Assembly: GCA_003500135.1 (NCBI GenBank)
Contig: DNTA01000123.1
Location: forward strand, 1-33,823
Length of the DNA: 33,823 nt
DNA from: Cytophagales bacterium
GTDB taxonomy: Bacteria > Bacteroidota > Bacteroidia > Cytophagales > Cyclobacteriaceae
Direction: 5' to 3'
Below are positions 17,096 to 25,737 of this stretch, piece after piece. Position 1 is the first letter of the stretch; each line of letters starts with the position of its first letter. Under the pieces are notes generated by a model. That model had not been told where the DNA came from and made no database searches. It saw only the letters and a program-made list of their open reading frames with translations. Position numbers and translations under genes: made by a program.

Positions 17096-17784
17096 TGCGT
17101 ATTGATATTGTCACATGTTTGCCTAAGCTACTCGAAGGCCCGTTTGATGACTCCATTTTAAAAAGAGCACAAAAGAAAGGCCTTGTTGAGTTGAAAGTTC
17201 ATAACCTTAGAGATTATGCGACCAATAAACATAAGAAGGTGGATGATTACGCATATGGTGGTGGAGCCGGAATGGTGCTCATGATAGAGCCCATAGAACA
17301 TTGTATCTCTTCTTTGAAATCGGAACGTGATTATGATGAAGTGATATATATGAGCCCGGATGGGGAAATATTTGATCAGCCCATGGCCAACCAATTGTCG
17401 CTGTCGCAGAACCTGATCATATTGTGTGGTCACTACAAAGGTGTCGATGAGCGTGTGCGAGAGTATTTGGTTACCAAAGAAATCAGCATTGGGAATTATG
17501 TGCTTACTGGAGGTGAAATGGCAGCAGCAGTAGTTTCCGATGCGGTCATCAGGTTAATACCTGGTGTTTTGTCTGATGAAACCTCCGCTTTAAGCGATAG
17601 TTTTCAGGATGATATGGTCGCCCCTCCGGTATACACACGGCCGGCAGATTATAAAGGGAAAAAAGTACCGGATATTCTTCTCTCGGGCCATGAAGCTAAA
17701 ATTGAGGAGTGGCGAATGCAGCAGGCCCTGGAGCGTACAAAAGTACGCAGGCCGGAATTGTATTCGAAATTTAAAAATAAATAA
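17095..17784 (+). CDS. trmD: tRNA (guanine-N1)-methyltransferase TrmD
   Basis: TrmD methylates guanosine 37 next to the anticodon of several tRNAs with S-adenosylmethionine, preventing +1 frameshifts. The 229 residues contain the SPOUT trefoil-knot binding site ([15 protein letters not shown] and [18 protein letters not shown]) and the family start [17 protein letters not shown]. It is a little shorter than the E. coli protein (255), mainly at the C-terminal end. The start overlaps the rimM stop by one base. The rplS gene follows after 77 bases, with an extra -7 box in the gap. Confidence 0.97.
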   Translation: MRIDIVTCLPKLLEGPFDDSILKRAQKKGLVELKVHNLRDYATNKHKKVDDYAYGGGAGMVLMIEPIEHCISSLKSERDYDEVIYMSPDGEIFDQPMANQLSLSQNLIILCGHYKGVDERVREYLVTKEISIGNYVLTGGEMAAAVVSDAVIRLIPGVLSDETSALSDSFQDDMVAPPVYTRPADYKGKKVPDILLSGHEAKIEEWRMQQALERTKVRRPELYSKFKNK

Positions 17785-17815
17785 AACGATAGGTCGATTT
17801 TCTGTAAATAATCAC

Positions 17816-17823
17816 TATATTTG
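17816..17823 (+). promoter_or_regulatory. Internal -7 promoter element for rplS
   Basis: TATATTTG matches TAnnTTTG exactly and lies 38 bases before the rplS ATG, in the 77-base gap after trmD. The -33 position is T-rich without TTG. It would let rplS be transcribed more than rimM and trmD, as the ribosome needs. Confidence 0.5.
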
Positions 17824-17861
17824 CAGTCCGTTTTTCACGAGCTATATAAAGCGCTAAAGAC

Positions 17862-18218
17862 ATGAACGATATAATTAAACAAATAGAGCAGGAAAGCCAG
17901 GAAGTAAGGGCTAAATTTCCAGGGTTTAAGCCAGGTGACACAATTAACGTGGCTGTGAAAATCAAGGAAGGTAACAAAGAGCGTATTCAGAACTTCCAGG
18001 GTACCGTGATCCAGAGGAAAAGAAAAGGCTCCAACGGTGAAACTTTTACAGTAAGAAAAATTTCCAATGGTATTGGCATTGAGCGGATTTTCCCGCTACT
18101 TTCTCCCAATATTGAAGAGATCAAAGTGGTAAGAAGAGGTAAAGTAAGGAGAGCTAAACTGTTCTATCTGAGAGGGCGTCAGGGTAAATCAGCCCGGATT
18201 AAAGAAAGAATGAATTAA
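17862..18218 (+). CDS. rplS: Ribosomal protein bL19
   Basis: bL19 is a large-subunit protein at the interface with the 30S subunit. The 118-residue product is of standard length and has the family core: [42 protein letters not shown], and [21 protein letters not shown] followed by the basic C-terminal [19 protein letters not shown]. It closes the rpsP-rimM-trmD-rplS set, has its own -7 box, and is followed within 25 bases by a strong terminator. Confidence 0.98.
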   Translation: MNDIIKQIEQESQEVRAKFPGFKPGDTINVAVKIKEGNKERIQNFQGTVIQRKRKGSNGETFTVRKISNGIGIERIFPLLSPNIEEIKVVRRGKVRRAKLFYLRGRQGKSARIKERMN

Positions 18219-18239
18219 GATTCATTGATCATATGTAGG

Positions 18240-18271
18240 GCCAATTCTTTTTCAGGGAATTGGCTTTTTTT
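18240..18271 (+). terminator. Rho-independent terminator after rplS
   Basis: GCCAATTC (18240-18247) pairs with GAATTGGC (18257-18264) around a 9-base loop, followed by seven T residues. It ends the ribosomal operon before dapF. Confidence 0.9.
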
Positions 18272-18295
18272 ATATCTTAACCCGAACATGCCAGT

Positions 18296-19090
18296 ATGAA
18301 CCGCGATAACCTGCTTCATTTCTATAAATATCAGGGCGCCGGAAACGATTTTATCATGATCGACGACCGGGCGAATCAATTTGACATTGAAGCGAATGAT
18401 CTGGTTAAAAAACTATGCGACCGACGTTTTGGAATTGGGGCCGATGGCTTAATTCTCATACGGGGACATGATGGTCAGGACTTTCGAATGGTCTATTTCA
18501 ATTCTGATGGCCATTTATCAACGCTATGTGGAAATGGCAGCCGTTGTACGGTAAAGTTTGCAAGTTTTCTGGGTATCATCAAAAATCAATGTACTTTCAT
18601 GACTTCGGAAGGCGCCCTTTCTGCTAAAATAGAGGAAGAAGAGGTGCACCTGCACATGCCAGATGTAGCGGCAGCGGATCCTTCAGGCAACGACTGGTTT
18701 ATCGATACGGGATCCCCACATCACGTTCAGTTTATAGAGGAAATAGAAGGGTTTGATGTATTTAATCGTGGCAGGCAAATAAGGAATGAAGTATACGGAA
18801 ATGAAGGCGCTAACGTAAACTTTGTTAAGCCGATAGAAGGCGATAAAATTTTCGTCAGGACATATGAACGCGGGGTGGAAAATGAAACGCTCTCCTGCGG
18901 TACCGGTGTTACGGCATCAGCATTGATTTACGGCCAACAAAGTGGTGAAAACCCTATTCGTGTAACAACACTCGGTGGAGACCTGAAGGTAAGTTGCAAA
19001 TACAAAGGAAACGGCACCTTCACTGACGTATGGTTAATAGGCCCTGCTGAAAGAGTGTTTGAGGGCAAAATAGATGTTGCCAATCTATAA
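18296..19090 (+). CDS. dapF: Diaminopimelate epimerase
   Basis: DapF converts LL- to meso-diaminopimelate, the precursor of lysine and the cross-linking residue of peptidoglycan. The 264 residues begin with HFYKYQGAGNDFIMID, typical of the family. The two catalytic cysteines are Cys78 in LCGNGSRC and Cys201 in SCGTGVTA, the acid/base pair of this cofactor-free enzyme. It starts 24 bases after the rplS terminator and stops one base before the convergent unknown gene. The meso-DAP it produces is the expected substrate of the MurE encoded later in the window (29771-31237). Confidence 0.97.
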   Translation: MNRDNLLHFYKYQGAGNDFIMIDDRANQFDIEANDLVKKLCDRRFGIGADGLILIRGHDGQDFRMVYFNSDGHLSTLCGNGSRCTVKFASFLGIIKNQCTFMTSEGALSAKIEEEEVHLHMPDVAAADPSGNDWFIDTGSPHHVQFIEEIEGFDVFNRGRQIRNEVYGNEGANVNFVKPIEGDKIFVRTYERGVENETLSCGTGVTASALIYGQQSGENPIRVTTLGGDLKVSCKYKGNGTFTDVWLIGPAERVFEGKIDVANL

Positions 19091-19091
19091 A

Positions 19092-19595
19092 TCAGCTTGC
19101 TTTTAGGGTTTGAATGCCTTTGTAGCGGTGAACTTTAAGTGCAAAGTGATTCTGCAAAAAGTTGCGCATTCGGTTTCCGGCCAGCTGAGCCACATGGTCA
19201 TTGGGCTGTAAAACCGTTACTTCCAGCACGGCCTTTACAAAATGTGGAGCGAAGCAAAATTCCGTTATTTTTTGTTTGAAGTATGCTGTCCAGTCCTCGC
19301 TGTATTTTTCATAATGCGATCTTCCGTCAAAAAGGAAAGCCAGTTGCACCTCACCGAATTGATACCTGTAGATGCCCGAGAGGTGCTCGTAAAAAATATT
19401 AAGCGCTTCAAGAGGATACTGATCGCTTTTCTGGATTTTTCTTATAGTATCATCAACCAGACCAAGGGGATTATAATAGGATAAGTAAAAGTTTTTAACC
19501 TTTTCTACCATAAGGTAAAGCAGGAATTCCCGGTGGTTTTGTTGCACCTCTTTTAGTATATGATTTTTATCTCCGGGAAATAATCTGTACTCCAT
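19092..19595 (-). CDS. Protein of unknown function
   Basis: A 167-residue soluble protein with no signal peptide or membrane segment. It is rich in aromatic residues and mixed helices and strands (FLLYLMVEKVKNFYLSYYNP, FGEVQLAFLFDGRSHYEKY, VKAVLEVTVLQPNDHVAQLA). I do not recognise the family or any catalytic motif. It converges on dapF with a one-base gap and no terminator. A near-leaderless promoter (TATTTTTG at 19610-19603) lies upstream, directly after the valS terminator, so it seems to be its own unit. The frame is well supported by the ATG start and the tight fit between its neighbours. Confidence 0.65.
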   Translation of the reverse strand: MEYRLFPGDKNHILKEVQQNHREFLLYLMVEKVKNFYLSYYNPLGLVDDTIRKIQKSDQYPLEALNIFYEHLSGIYRYQFGEVQLAFLFDGRSHYEKYSEDWTAYFKQKITEFCFAPHFVKAVLEVTVLQPNDHVAQLAGNRMRNFLQNHFALKVHRYKGIQTLKAS

Positions 19596-19602
19596 GTCGA
19601 TA

Positions 19603-19610
19603 CAAAAATA
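19603..19610 (-). promoter_or_regulatory. Bacteroidota -7 element for the unknown gene at 19092-19595
   Basis: The minus strand reads TATTTTTG, matching TAnnTTTG, only 8 bases before the ATG. The mRNA would be almost leaderless. The box lies immediately after the T tract of the valS terminator. Confidence 0.35.
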
Positions 19611-19611
19611 T

Positions 19612-19651
19612 AAAAAAATCCCATATCATGTTTTTTGAAATGATTTGGGAT
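19612..19651 (-). terminator. Rho-independent terminator after valS
   Basis: A stem of two helices, TGGGAT/ATCCCA and ATGAT/ATCAT with one T-T mismatch between them (19618-19629 with 19640-19651), is followed on the minus strand by six T residues (19617-19612). It is 8 bases past the valS stop. Confidence 0.8.
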
Positions 19652-19658
19652 ATTTATA

Positions 19659-22343
19659 TCATCCTTTTAAGCGCTCAATTTGTTCCTTTAATGCCTTTAT
19701 TTTAGCTTCAGCGTCCTGTTGCTTTTTCCTTTCCGTTTCCACTACCTTTTCAGGGGCATTGTTCACAAACTTGTCATTTGCTAACTTTTTATTTACCGTA
19801 TTTAAAAAGCCTTGCTGGTAGTTCAATTCTTTCTCCAGCTCTTCAATTTCTTTTTCAGCATCAATAGAACCGCTCATGGGCACAAAGCATTCATCTGTAT
19901 CGACAATAAAGCCACTTGCCCCTTTTTCCTGTTCGGTAACAAACTTAAGTTCTGAAATATTGGCCATTTTCTTCATTATGGCGCCAAAGGCATCATATAC
20001 ATGGGAGTTCCTGGCTTTTATATGTAGTTCCAGGGCCTCTTTAGGCGAAAGTCCTTTATTGCTTCTCAGGTTCCTTATGCCGGAAATCACTTCAAAGGCA
20101 TGGCTGGCACTGTTGAGAATAGCCTGGTCAACATCACCTTTAACGGGCCATTCCGCGGTAATTAAATAGTCACCCTCTGCTCTTTCTTTTATGTTTTGGT
20201 ACAGTTCTTCAGAAATAAATGGCATAAAAGGATGCAAGATCTTAACCAGTTTTTCAAAATAGGAAATCGTAATATCATAGGTTCTCCTGTCAATGGCCTC
20301 GCCGAAAGCGGGCTTGATTATCTCTAAATACCAACCGCTAAAGTCATTCCATATCAACTTATAAACCGTCATCAGTGCATCGGAAATGCGGTATTTTGAG
20401 AAATGGTCTTCTATTTCGGCCAGCGCCTGATTAAAACGCGACCCGAACCATTTTGTAGCCATGTCATGCTGTGCATCATGCGCAGTATCGTCGATTTCCC
20501 AACCCTGCATTAGTCGGAATACATTCCATATTTTATTGGAGAAGTTCCGGCCCTGCTCACATAGTTTTTCATCAAATAAAAGGTCATTTCCAGCCGGTGA
20601 GCTAAATAGCATACCTGTCCTGACTCCATCTGCTCCATATTGTTTTATTAGTTCCAGAGGATCCGGGGAATTCCCCAAAGATTTTGACATTTTGCGGCGG
20701 AGCTTGTCACGTACGATTCCCGTGAGGTAAACATCCTTAAAAGGAGGCTTGTCCATGTATTCATAACCCGCAATGATCATTCTGGCAACCCAGAAGAACA
20801 AGATTTCAGGGGCAGTTACAAGTACAGACGTGGGATAATAGTAATCCAGGTCAGCGTTGCTGCCTTTACGGTACTTTCCACGCTGGCTATCAAAATGATC
20901 ACCATCGAATCCCCCAAAAACCTGAATAGGCCATAGCCACGAAGAAGCCCACGTATCTAGCACATCGGGATCTTGTTCAAGGTCTTTTACGTTCAGGCTG
21001 GCATTGCCTGATTTCTCTCTCGCCAGAGTCAGCGCTTCTTCGGGGGTCTCGGCAATTACATAGTCATGTTCGCCCTCGCCATAATAATAGGCAGGTATGC
21101 GATGCCCCCACCATAGTTGTCGCGAAATACACCAATCGCGAACATTTTCCATCCAGCGCCGGTAGGTGTTTTTGAACTTACCCGGAATCAGGGCAATCTC
21201 ATCGTCTTCCACTGCTTTCGTGGCCCTCTGTGAAATATCCTTCATTTTAATAAACCACTGCAAGCTCAGTTTTGGCTCTACTACAGTGTTCGTTCTTTCC
21301 GATCGGCCAATTCGTGTAATAAATTCCTCCGTTCCCACCAGGCGCCCGGCTTCTTCGAGATCTTTTACGATCAATTTTCTGACTTCAAAGCGATCTTTGC
21401 CCACATACTTTTCAACTTCACATGCTTCATTCAATGTTCCGTCATTGTTTATCGTGTCGATTACTTCCAGATTGTGTCTCTGACCGATTTCAAAGTCATT
21501 TGGGTCGTGGGCAGGCGTTACCTTTAGACAGCCTGTACCAAATTCTTTATCCACATAGTCGTCGGCAATAATTGGTATTTCCCTGTTGATAAACGGCACC
21601 AATGCTTTCTTACCGATCAAATGAGTATATCTTTCATCTTTCGGGTTTACGGCAATGGCACTGTCACCTAAGATGGTTTCCGGTCTTACCGTGGCAATAG
21701 TTACCCATTCACCAGAATCTTTTATGGCATACTTTACGGAGTAAAAACTGGCCTTTTCTCCATCCTCCTTGTAAATAACTTCTTCATTGGAAAGGGCGGT
21801 TTGGGCTTCACAATCCCAGTTGATCATGCGTAAACCACGATAGATATAACCTTTTTTGTACAGGTCAACGAAAACACGGATGACGGCTTTGTAATATTCG
21901 TCATCCATGGTAAAACTCGTTCGCCCCCAATCGCAGGATGCTCCAAGCTTTTTCAGTTGTTCCAATATGATGCCACCATACTTTTCTTTCCATTCCCAGG
22001 CATGTTTTAAAAATTCTTCGCGGCTCAAATCTTTCTTTTTAATGCCTTTTTCGCGGAGCATTGCTACTACTTTGGCTTCGGTAGCGATAGAGGCATGGTC
22101 AGTGCCCGGTACCCAGCAAGCCTCGAAGCCCTGCATCCGCGCTTTTCTGATCAATACATCCTGGATAGTATTATTGAGCATGTGGCCCATATGCAAAACC
22201 CCGGTCACATTAGGTGGAGGTATGACGACCGTATATGGCTTTTTTTCCGGATTTGGCTCGGAATGAAAAAGTCCTTTGTTCATCCATTCCTGGTACCATT
22301 TCTCTTCAACTTCCGTGGGATTATACTTTGTTGAAAGTGCCAT
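19659..22343 (-). CDS. valS: Valyl-tRNA synthetase
   Basis: ValRS charges tRNA-Val and edits misactivated threonine. The product has about 894 residues. The class I signature HIGH appears as HMGH in NVTGVLHMGHMLNN (near residue 53) and the KMSKS loop is intact in RRKMSKSLGN (near residue 550). The editing (CP1) domain carries WVTIATVRPETILGDSAIAV. The C-terminal 70 residues are a Lys/Glu-rich coiled coil (ELEKELNYQQGFLNTVNKKL and onward) that binds the tRNA. The frame can be read back to a TTG at 22349, but the ATG at 22343 (MALSTKYNPTEVEEKW) fits the family. A -7 box lies at 22391-22398 and a terminator follows. Confidence 0.98.
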   Translation of the reverse strand: MALSTKYNPTEVEEKWYQEWMNKGLFHSEPNPEKKPYTVVIPPPNVTGVLHMGHMLNNTIQDVLIRKARMQGFEACWVPGTDHASIATEAKVVAMLREKGIKKKDLSREEFLKHAWEWKEKYGGIILEQLKKLGASCDWGRTSFTMDDEYYKAVIRVFVDLYKKGYIYRGLRMINWDCEAQTALSNEEVIYKEDGEKASFYSVKYAIKDSGEWVTIATVRPETILGDSAIAVNPKDERYTHLIGKKALVPFINREIPIIADDYVDKEFGTGCLKVTPAHDPNDFEIGQRHNLEVIDTINNDGTLNEACEVEKYVGKDRFEVRKLIVKDLEEAGRLVGTEEFITRIGRSERTNTVVEPKLSLQWFIKMKDISQRATKAVEDDEIALIPGKFKNTYRRWMENVRDWCISRQLWWGHRIPAYYYGEGEHDYVIAETPEEALTLAREKSGNASLNVKDLEQDPDVLDTWASSWLWPIQVFGGFDGDHFDSQRGKYRKGSNADLDYYYPTSVLVTAPEILFFWVARMIIAGYEYMDKPPFKDVYLTGIVRDKLRRKMSKSLGNSPDPLELIKQYGADGVRTGMLFSSPAGNDLLFDEKLCEQGRNFSNKIWNVFRLMQGWEIDDTAHDAQHDMATKWFGSRFNQALAEIEDHFSKYRISDALMTVYKLIWNDFSGWYLEIIKPAFGEAIDRRTYDITISYFEKLVKILHPFMPFISEELYQNIKERAEGDYLITAEWPVKGDVDQAILNSASHAFEVISGIRNLRSNKGLSPKEALELHIKARNSHVYDAFGAIMKKMANISELKFVTEQEKGASGFIVDTDECFVPMSGSIDAEKEIEELEKELNYQQGFLNTVNKKLANDKFVNNAPEKVVETERKKQQDAEAKIKALKEQIERLKG

Positions 22344-22390
22344 ATACAAGTCAATTAATTTTAATATGAACCAATTATTTTTTCGAGCTG

Positions 22391-22398
22391 CAAAATTA
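22391..22398 (-). promoter_or_regulatory. Bacteroidota -7 promoter element for valS
   Basis: The minus strand reads TAATTTTG (TAnnTTTG) 48 bases before the valS ATG. No clear TTG is present at the -33 position. Confidence 0.4.
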
Positions 22399-22448
22399 GG
22401 GAAAAAATGCAGAGAAGTGTCATTTAATCATCTAAAAGCAAAGTTGTT

Positions 22449-23297
22449 TTAACAGTTTCCGATAAAATCGATAGTGCGTTGTGCTAATTGTTGTGTGTGT
22501 TCCGGCAGTTCGCAACTGTGGTAGGGGTGGGTACCGCCGAATGTATGTCCCGCACCATCAATTACATGATCCTGAATTTCAGGATTATAGCTTTTCAGAT
22601 CGTCCAGCATCGATGGGCTCAACGCTTCGTCATTACTTCCATGGAAAGCGATGATCGGCTTATTATTTTTTTTCAACACCTGCTTGAGGTCCAATCTGGA
22701 TTGATGATTGTAGAAATCTTCTACAATTTGAAAGTGAAGAGGCATATTTTGGCCGGTCCTTCCGTTTTTTACATGGATCACACCATTGGTCATCCAGTTT
22801 TCCTTATCGTTTTTCATCAGCCATTTTTCAAGGTCACTCACTGCAGCCATGCTAATAGCGCCCTTTACCATTTCTCTTTCTGCAGTAGCTAATAATGCAA
22901 TGGATCCACCACGGCTATGGCCCATTAGAAAAACGTTTTCAAAATCCATTTCTTCATTGAGATGCCTGAATGAGTCGCCATAGATAAAATCGATCACATC
23001 ACCAACATCGTCCATTTCAATTGAAAAATTATTTTCTCCAAAAGCGAATAAATCAGAAAATTCGTCACCTGAACCCGGGGTTGTACCATTATGTGAAAAA
23101 TTCATTTTAATAAAAAAAACACCGCTCCGGGCGAAGTATTCAGCCATCATGGGGAAGTGGCCCCAATCCTTAAAACCTTTAAAACCGTGCATAAATAAAA
23201 TAACAGGTTTTTTGTTTCCGTCCTTTACATATGTAATGTCAAATGAAAAAGGGCGATCGGCATGGGATGACAATATGGTGAAGTCTTCTTTTTGCAT
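22449..23297 (-). CDS. Alpha/beta hydrolase (dienelactone hydrolase / BAAT-like)
   Basis: A 282-residue cytoplasmic alpha/beta hydrolase with no signal peptide. The order is an oxyanion-strand motif LFMHGFKGFKDWG, the nucleophile elbow MGHSRGGS (Ser128), an Asp in AFHGSNDEALSP, and the catalytic His in GAGHTFGGTHPY. This is a full catalytic triad, so it should be an active esterase, thioesterase or peptidase-like hydrolase; the substrate is not predictable. The frame extends upstream to a TTG at 23327, but a -7 box (TATATTTG) at 23339-23332 places the mRNA start near 23325. The ATG at 23297 (MQKEDFTILS) is the better start. It is divergent from the polyprenyl synthase gene. No terminator was seen after it. 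Confidence 0.88.
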   Translation of the reverse strand: MQKEDFTILSSHADRPFSFDITYVKDGNKKPVILFMHGFKGFKDWGHFPMMAEYFARSGVFFIKMNFSHNGTTPGSGDEFSDLFAFGENNFSIEMDDVGDVIDFIYGDSFRHLNEEMDFENVFLMGHSRGGSIALLATAEREMVKGAISMAAVSDLEKWLMKNDKENWMTNGVIHVKNGRTGQNMPLHFQIVEDFYNHQSRLDLKQVLKKNNKPIIAFHGSNDEALSPSMLDDLKSYNPEIQDHVIDGAGHTFGGTHPYHSCELPEHTQQLAQRTIDFIGNC

Positions 23298-23331
23298 ACT
23301 TTGGGTTCTTAGGTTTTTAAAATTCAATGCA

Positions 23332-23339
23332 CAAATATA
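23332..23339 (-). promoter_or_regulatory. Bacteroidota -7 promoter element for the alpha/beta hydrolase gene
   Basis: The minus strand reads TATATTTG. The predicted mRNA start is about 27 bases before the ATG at 23297. The -33 element is unclear. Confidence 0.45.
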
Positions 23340-23353
23340 AGGATGATCTAAAC

Positions 23354-23384
23354 TTTGAGAATGAACAAAATGATACTATACTTG
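23354..23384 (+). promoter_or_regulatory. Promoter of the polyprenyl synthase gene
   Basis: TTTG at 23354-23357, a 19-base spacer and TATACTTG at 23377-23384 (one mismatch to TAnnTTTG) form a well-spaced Bacteroidota promoter. Transcription would start near 23391, ten bases before the ATG at 23401. Confidence 0.6.
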
Positions 23385-23400
23385 TGTGAATTTTTTTAAA

Positions 23401-24375
23401 ATGATCCTCTCGCTAAAGGAAATACAAGCTCCAATTATACAAGAAATGTCGGAATTTGAACAGAAATTTCGACAATCAATGAAGAGCAATGTAATGTTGC
23501 TCGATAAAATTACGCAATACATCATTAAGCGTAAGGGAAAGCAGATGCGTCCAATGTTTGTTTTCCTTTCTGCAGGTACGACCGGCAATATTAATGATGG
23601 CACTCACAGGGGCGCTGCGCTGATCGAATTGCTGCATACCGCCACATTGGTTCATGATGACGTGGTAGATGATGCCCACTACCGGAGGGGCTTCTTTTCA
23701 ATTAATGCCCTTTGGAAAAACAAAGTGGCCGTTCTGGTTGGTGACTATCTTTTATCGAGGGGTTTGCTGCTATCCATTCAAAATGGCGACCATCAATTGT
23801 TGAAAATCGTATCAAATGCTGTAAAGGAAATGAGTGAAGGGGAGCTGTTGCAAATGGAAAAGGCAAGAAGGCTCGATATCGATGAATCGATATATTATGA
23901 TATCATTCGACAAAAAACGGCTTCTTTGATCGCTTCATGTTGTGCGGTGGGCGCCGCCAGCAGCGGTTCAGACTCCGAAGATGTGGAGCAAATGAGGTTA
24001 TTTGGTGAAAAAGTGGGAATGGCCTTCCAAATCAAAGACGACTTGTTTGATTATGGCAACGATGAAATAGGCAAGCCCCTGGGTATTGATATCAAAGAAA
24101 AGAAAATGACCCTTCCACTTATTTACGCCTTACGAAATACTACCTGGGCCAAAAGGCAAAAAGTACTGTTCACTATTAAGAATCAAAGTCATAAACCAAA
24201 AAAGGTCAAAGAGGTAATCGAATTTGTAAAACAATCAGGTGGTATTGACTATGCACAAAAGAAAATGATGGAATTTTATCATGAGTCCATGGATATGCTC
24301 CAGCAATTTCCTCCATCGGACTACAGGAATTCACTGCAATCACTAGTCCAGTTTACAATTGAACGCCAGAAATAA
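23401..24375 (+). CDS. Long-chain trans-polyprenyl diphosphate synthase
   Basis: This enzyme extends farnesyl-type diphosphates with isopentenyl diphosphate, probably to make the side chain of menaquinone. Both Asp-rich motifs are present in the 324 residues: DDVVD (86-90, within LVHDDVVDDAHYRRG) and DDLFD (213-217, within FQIKDDLFDYG). The residue five places before the first motif is Ala, not an aromatic, which fits long-chain (octaprenyl/heptaprenyl type) products. A GTG at 23386 in the same frame lies upstream of the predicted mRNA start, so I use the ATG at 23401. The gene converges with the TlpA-like gene, with five bases between the two stops and no terminator. The exact chain length is inference. 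Confidence 0.92.
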   Translation: MILSLKEIQAPIIQEMSEFEQKFRQSMKSNVMLLDKITQYIIKRKGKQMRPMFVFLSAGTTGNINDGTHRGAALIELLHTATLVHDDVVDDAHYRRGFFSINALWKNKVAVLVGDYLLSRGLLLSIQNGDHQLLKIVSNAVKEMSEGELLQMEKARRLDIDESIYYDIIRQKTASLIASCCAVGAASSGSDSEDVEQMRLFGEKVGMAFQIKDDLFDYGNDEIGKPLGIDIKEKKMTLPLIYALRNTTWAKRQKVLFTIKNQSHKPKKVKEVIEFVKQSGGIDYAQKKMMEFYHESMDMLQQFPPSDYRNSLQSLVQFTIERQK

Positions 24376-24380
24376 TCAGA

Positions 24381-25634
24381 TTAGGAATTGGCCTCCTGGT
24401 CTTCTTCCAACAACTTATTGACAAACAAGTTGAATTCCTCAACAAATTGAGCGTAATATTTACCGGTTCCCGGGCCATTGAAACCCGTGTGTATTTTACG
24501 CACATTCCCGGTTTTATCGATAAATATAGTAGTGGGGAAAGAGACAACCCGGTTGAGCATAGGTAGCTTTCGGGAGGCTTCTTCTTTGCTTGATTTTCCG
24601 GCAAACAAGATGTCATAGGTGATGCCGTAACGCTCTTTTAACTTATTGATCCTTTTTTGTGCATAATTGAAGTCGTCTTTACGCTCGAATGCAAGGCCCA
24701 CAATTTTAACATCCTTATCACTGTTTTCACGATACCATTTGGAAAGAAAGGCGGTTTCATCCATGCAATTAGGGCACCAGGTACCTAATATTTGTACAAT
24801 TACCACCTGATTGTCAAACTTGGGATCTTCCAGAGAAACTATTTCACCCTCGGTATTGGGAAATGAAAAAGATAGCTTATCAAAACCCTTCTTCAGAAAT
24901 GTCAGTTCATAAGGGTCAGGTAGCGATATATTCTCATTTCTTTCAGCTGTCCATTTTTGTTGCCAGTGCCTTCCGGACCAGAACATCCCCTCTAGGGCGC
25001 CATTTTTTCCCAGTTGGGCTTTGAATAAAAAAGCATGTTCACCATCAAAGCAACTCAATAACAACTGCTCGCCTTTTTGTATTCCTTCCAGATAGCGATA
25101 ATCGCCTGTAGTCGTTAAGAAGGTGCCTTTAACAGTTCGGTTTTTTTGATCAAAAATGGCAATGGCCGTTGATTCCACGCCATCTTCATAAAACGTAACC
25201 TCCCACTTGCCACCGAAATCAGTTCCGGTTGTAGCATCGGTATTCTTAAATCGGAATTTCTCGTTATGTCGTGCTTCAAAAGATATTTCATAGTCTGCCA
25301 GATATTTCTTTTTCCAAATACCTTTCATGGTCGTTTTTGTGCAAACAGCTTTTAACTCGGTATCAAATATGTGCATGGGAATCGTGATGGTATCGCCATG
25401 CCATGTGTAATCATTCAGTGTGATCTTTTCCTCTGCATTAATAAGTGTAAATTGATAATGGCCTTCCTTATTGGTAGTGACCTGGAAATTAAAAGGTAGC
25501 TTTTGATCCTGAATGTTCAATACAGCGCGCCATATACCTGTACTCAATTCAACTTTCTCATGTTGGTCACCGGTTTTGCATCCAGTAAAAACCATTGCCA
25601 AAGCCACTGCAGTGAGGATAAATATCTGTCTCAT
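24381..25634 (-). CDS. TlpA-like thioredoxin-fold lipoprotein
   Basis: A 417-residue exported protein. The N terminus MRQIFILTAVALAMVFTGC is a lipoprotein signal with lipobox FTGC (Cys19). Residues about 30-255 are beta-rich, without a motif I recognise, and resemble the N-terminal domains that precede TlpA-type reductases in Bacteroidota. The last 150 residues are a thioredoxin-like domain with the redox pair in WCPNC (Cys287 and Cys290), preceded by QVVIVQILGTW and followed by FPTTIFIDKTGNV with the cis-Pro. It probably exchanges disulfides in the periplasm, for example in cytochrome maturation or oxidative stress; the partner is unknown. The frame extends to a TTG at 25652, but a -7 box covers that codon, so I use the ATG at 25634. 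Confidence 0.9.
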   Translation of the reverse strand: MRQIFILTAVALAMVFTGCKTGDQHEKVELSTGIWRAVLNIQDQKLPFNFQVTTNKEGHYQFTLINAEEKITLNDYTWHGDTITIPMHIFDTELKAVCTKTTMKGIWKKKYLADYEISFEARHNEKFRFKNTDATTGTDFGGKWEVTFYEDGVESTAIAIFDQKNRTVKGTFLTTTGDYRYLEGIQKGEQLLLSCFDGEHAFLFKAQLGKNGALEGMFWSGRHWQQKWTAERNENISLPDPYELTFLKKGFDKLSFSFPNTEGEIVSLEDPKFDNQVVIVQILGTWCPNCMDETAFLSKWYRENSDKDVKIVGLAFERKDDFNYAQKRINKLKERYGITYDILFAGKSSKEEASRKLPMLNRVVSFPTTIFIDKTGNVRKIHTGFNGPGTGKYYAQFVEEFNLFVNKLLEEDQEANS

Positions 25635-25649
25635 GCTTAAAAATTTTTC

Positions 25650-25657
25650 CAAACTTA
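25650..25657 (-). promoter_or_regulatory. Bacteroidota -7 promoter element for the TlpA-like gene
   Basis: The minus strand reads TAAGTTTG (TAnnTTTG). Transcription would start near 25643, nine bases before the ATG at 25634. No good -33 TTG is seen. Confidence 0.4.
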
Positions 25658-25720
25658 CTAAACGTTTTTGATAAAATTAAGATCATTTTATGGCCTTGTA
25701 ATACTTGCTGATAAAATATT

Positions 25721-25737
25721 CTCCCACATTTTCCCAC
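25721..25737 (-). promoter_or_regulatory. Pair of GTGGG decamer repeats (possible second MraZ site)
   Basis: On the minus strand TGTGGG occurs twice exactly 10 bases apart (TGTGGGAAAA then TGTGGG). MraZ of E. coli binds TGGGN repeats separated by five bases, the same period. The pair lies between the divergent TlpA-like gene and mraZ, about 64 bases upstream of the former's -7 box and about 150 bases upstream of the mraZ-proximal boxes, in the opposite orientation. Confidence 0.4.
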
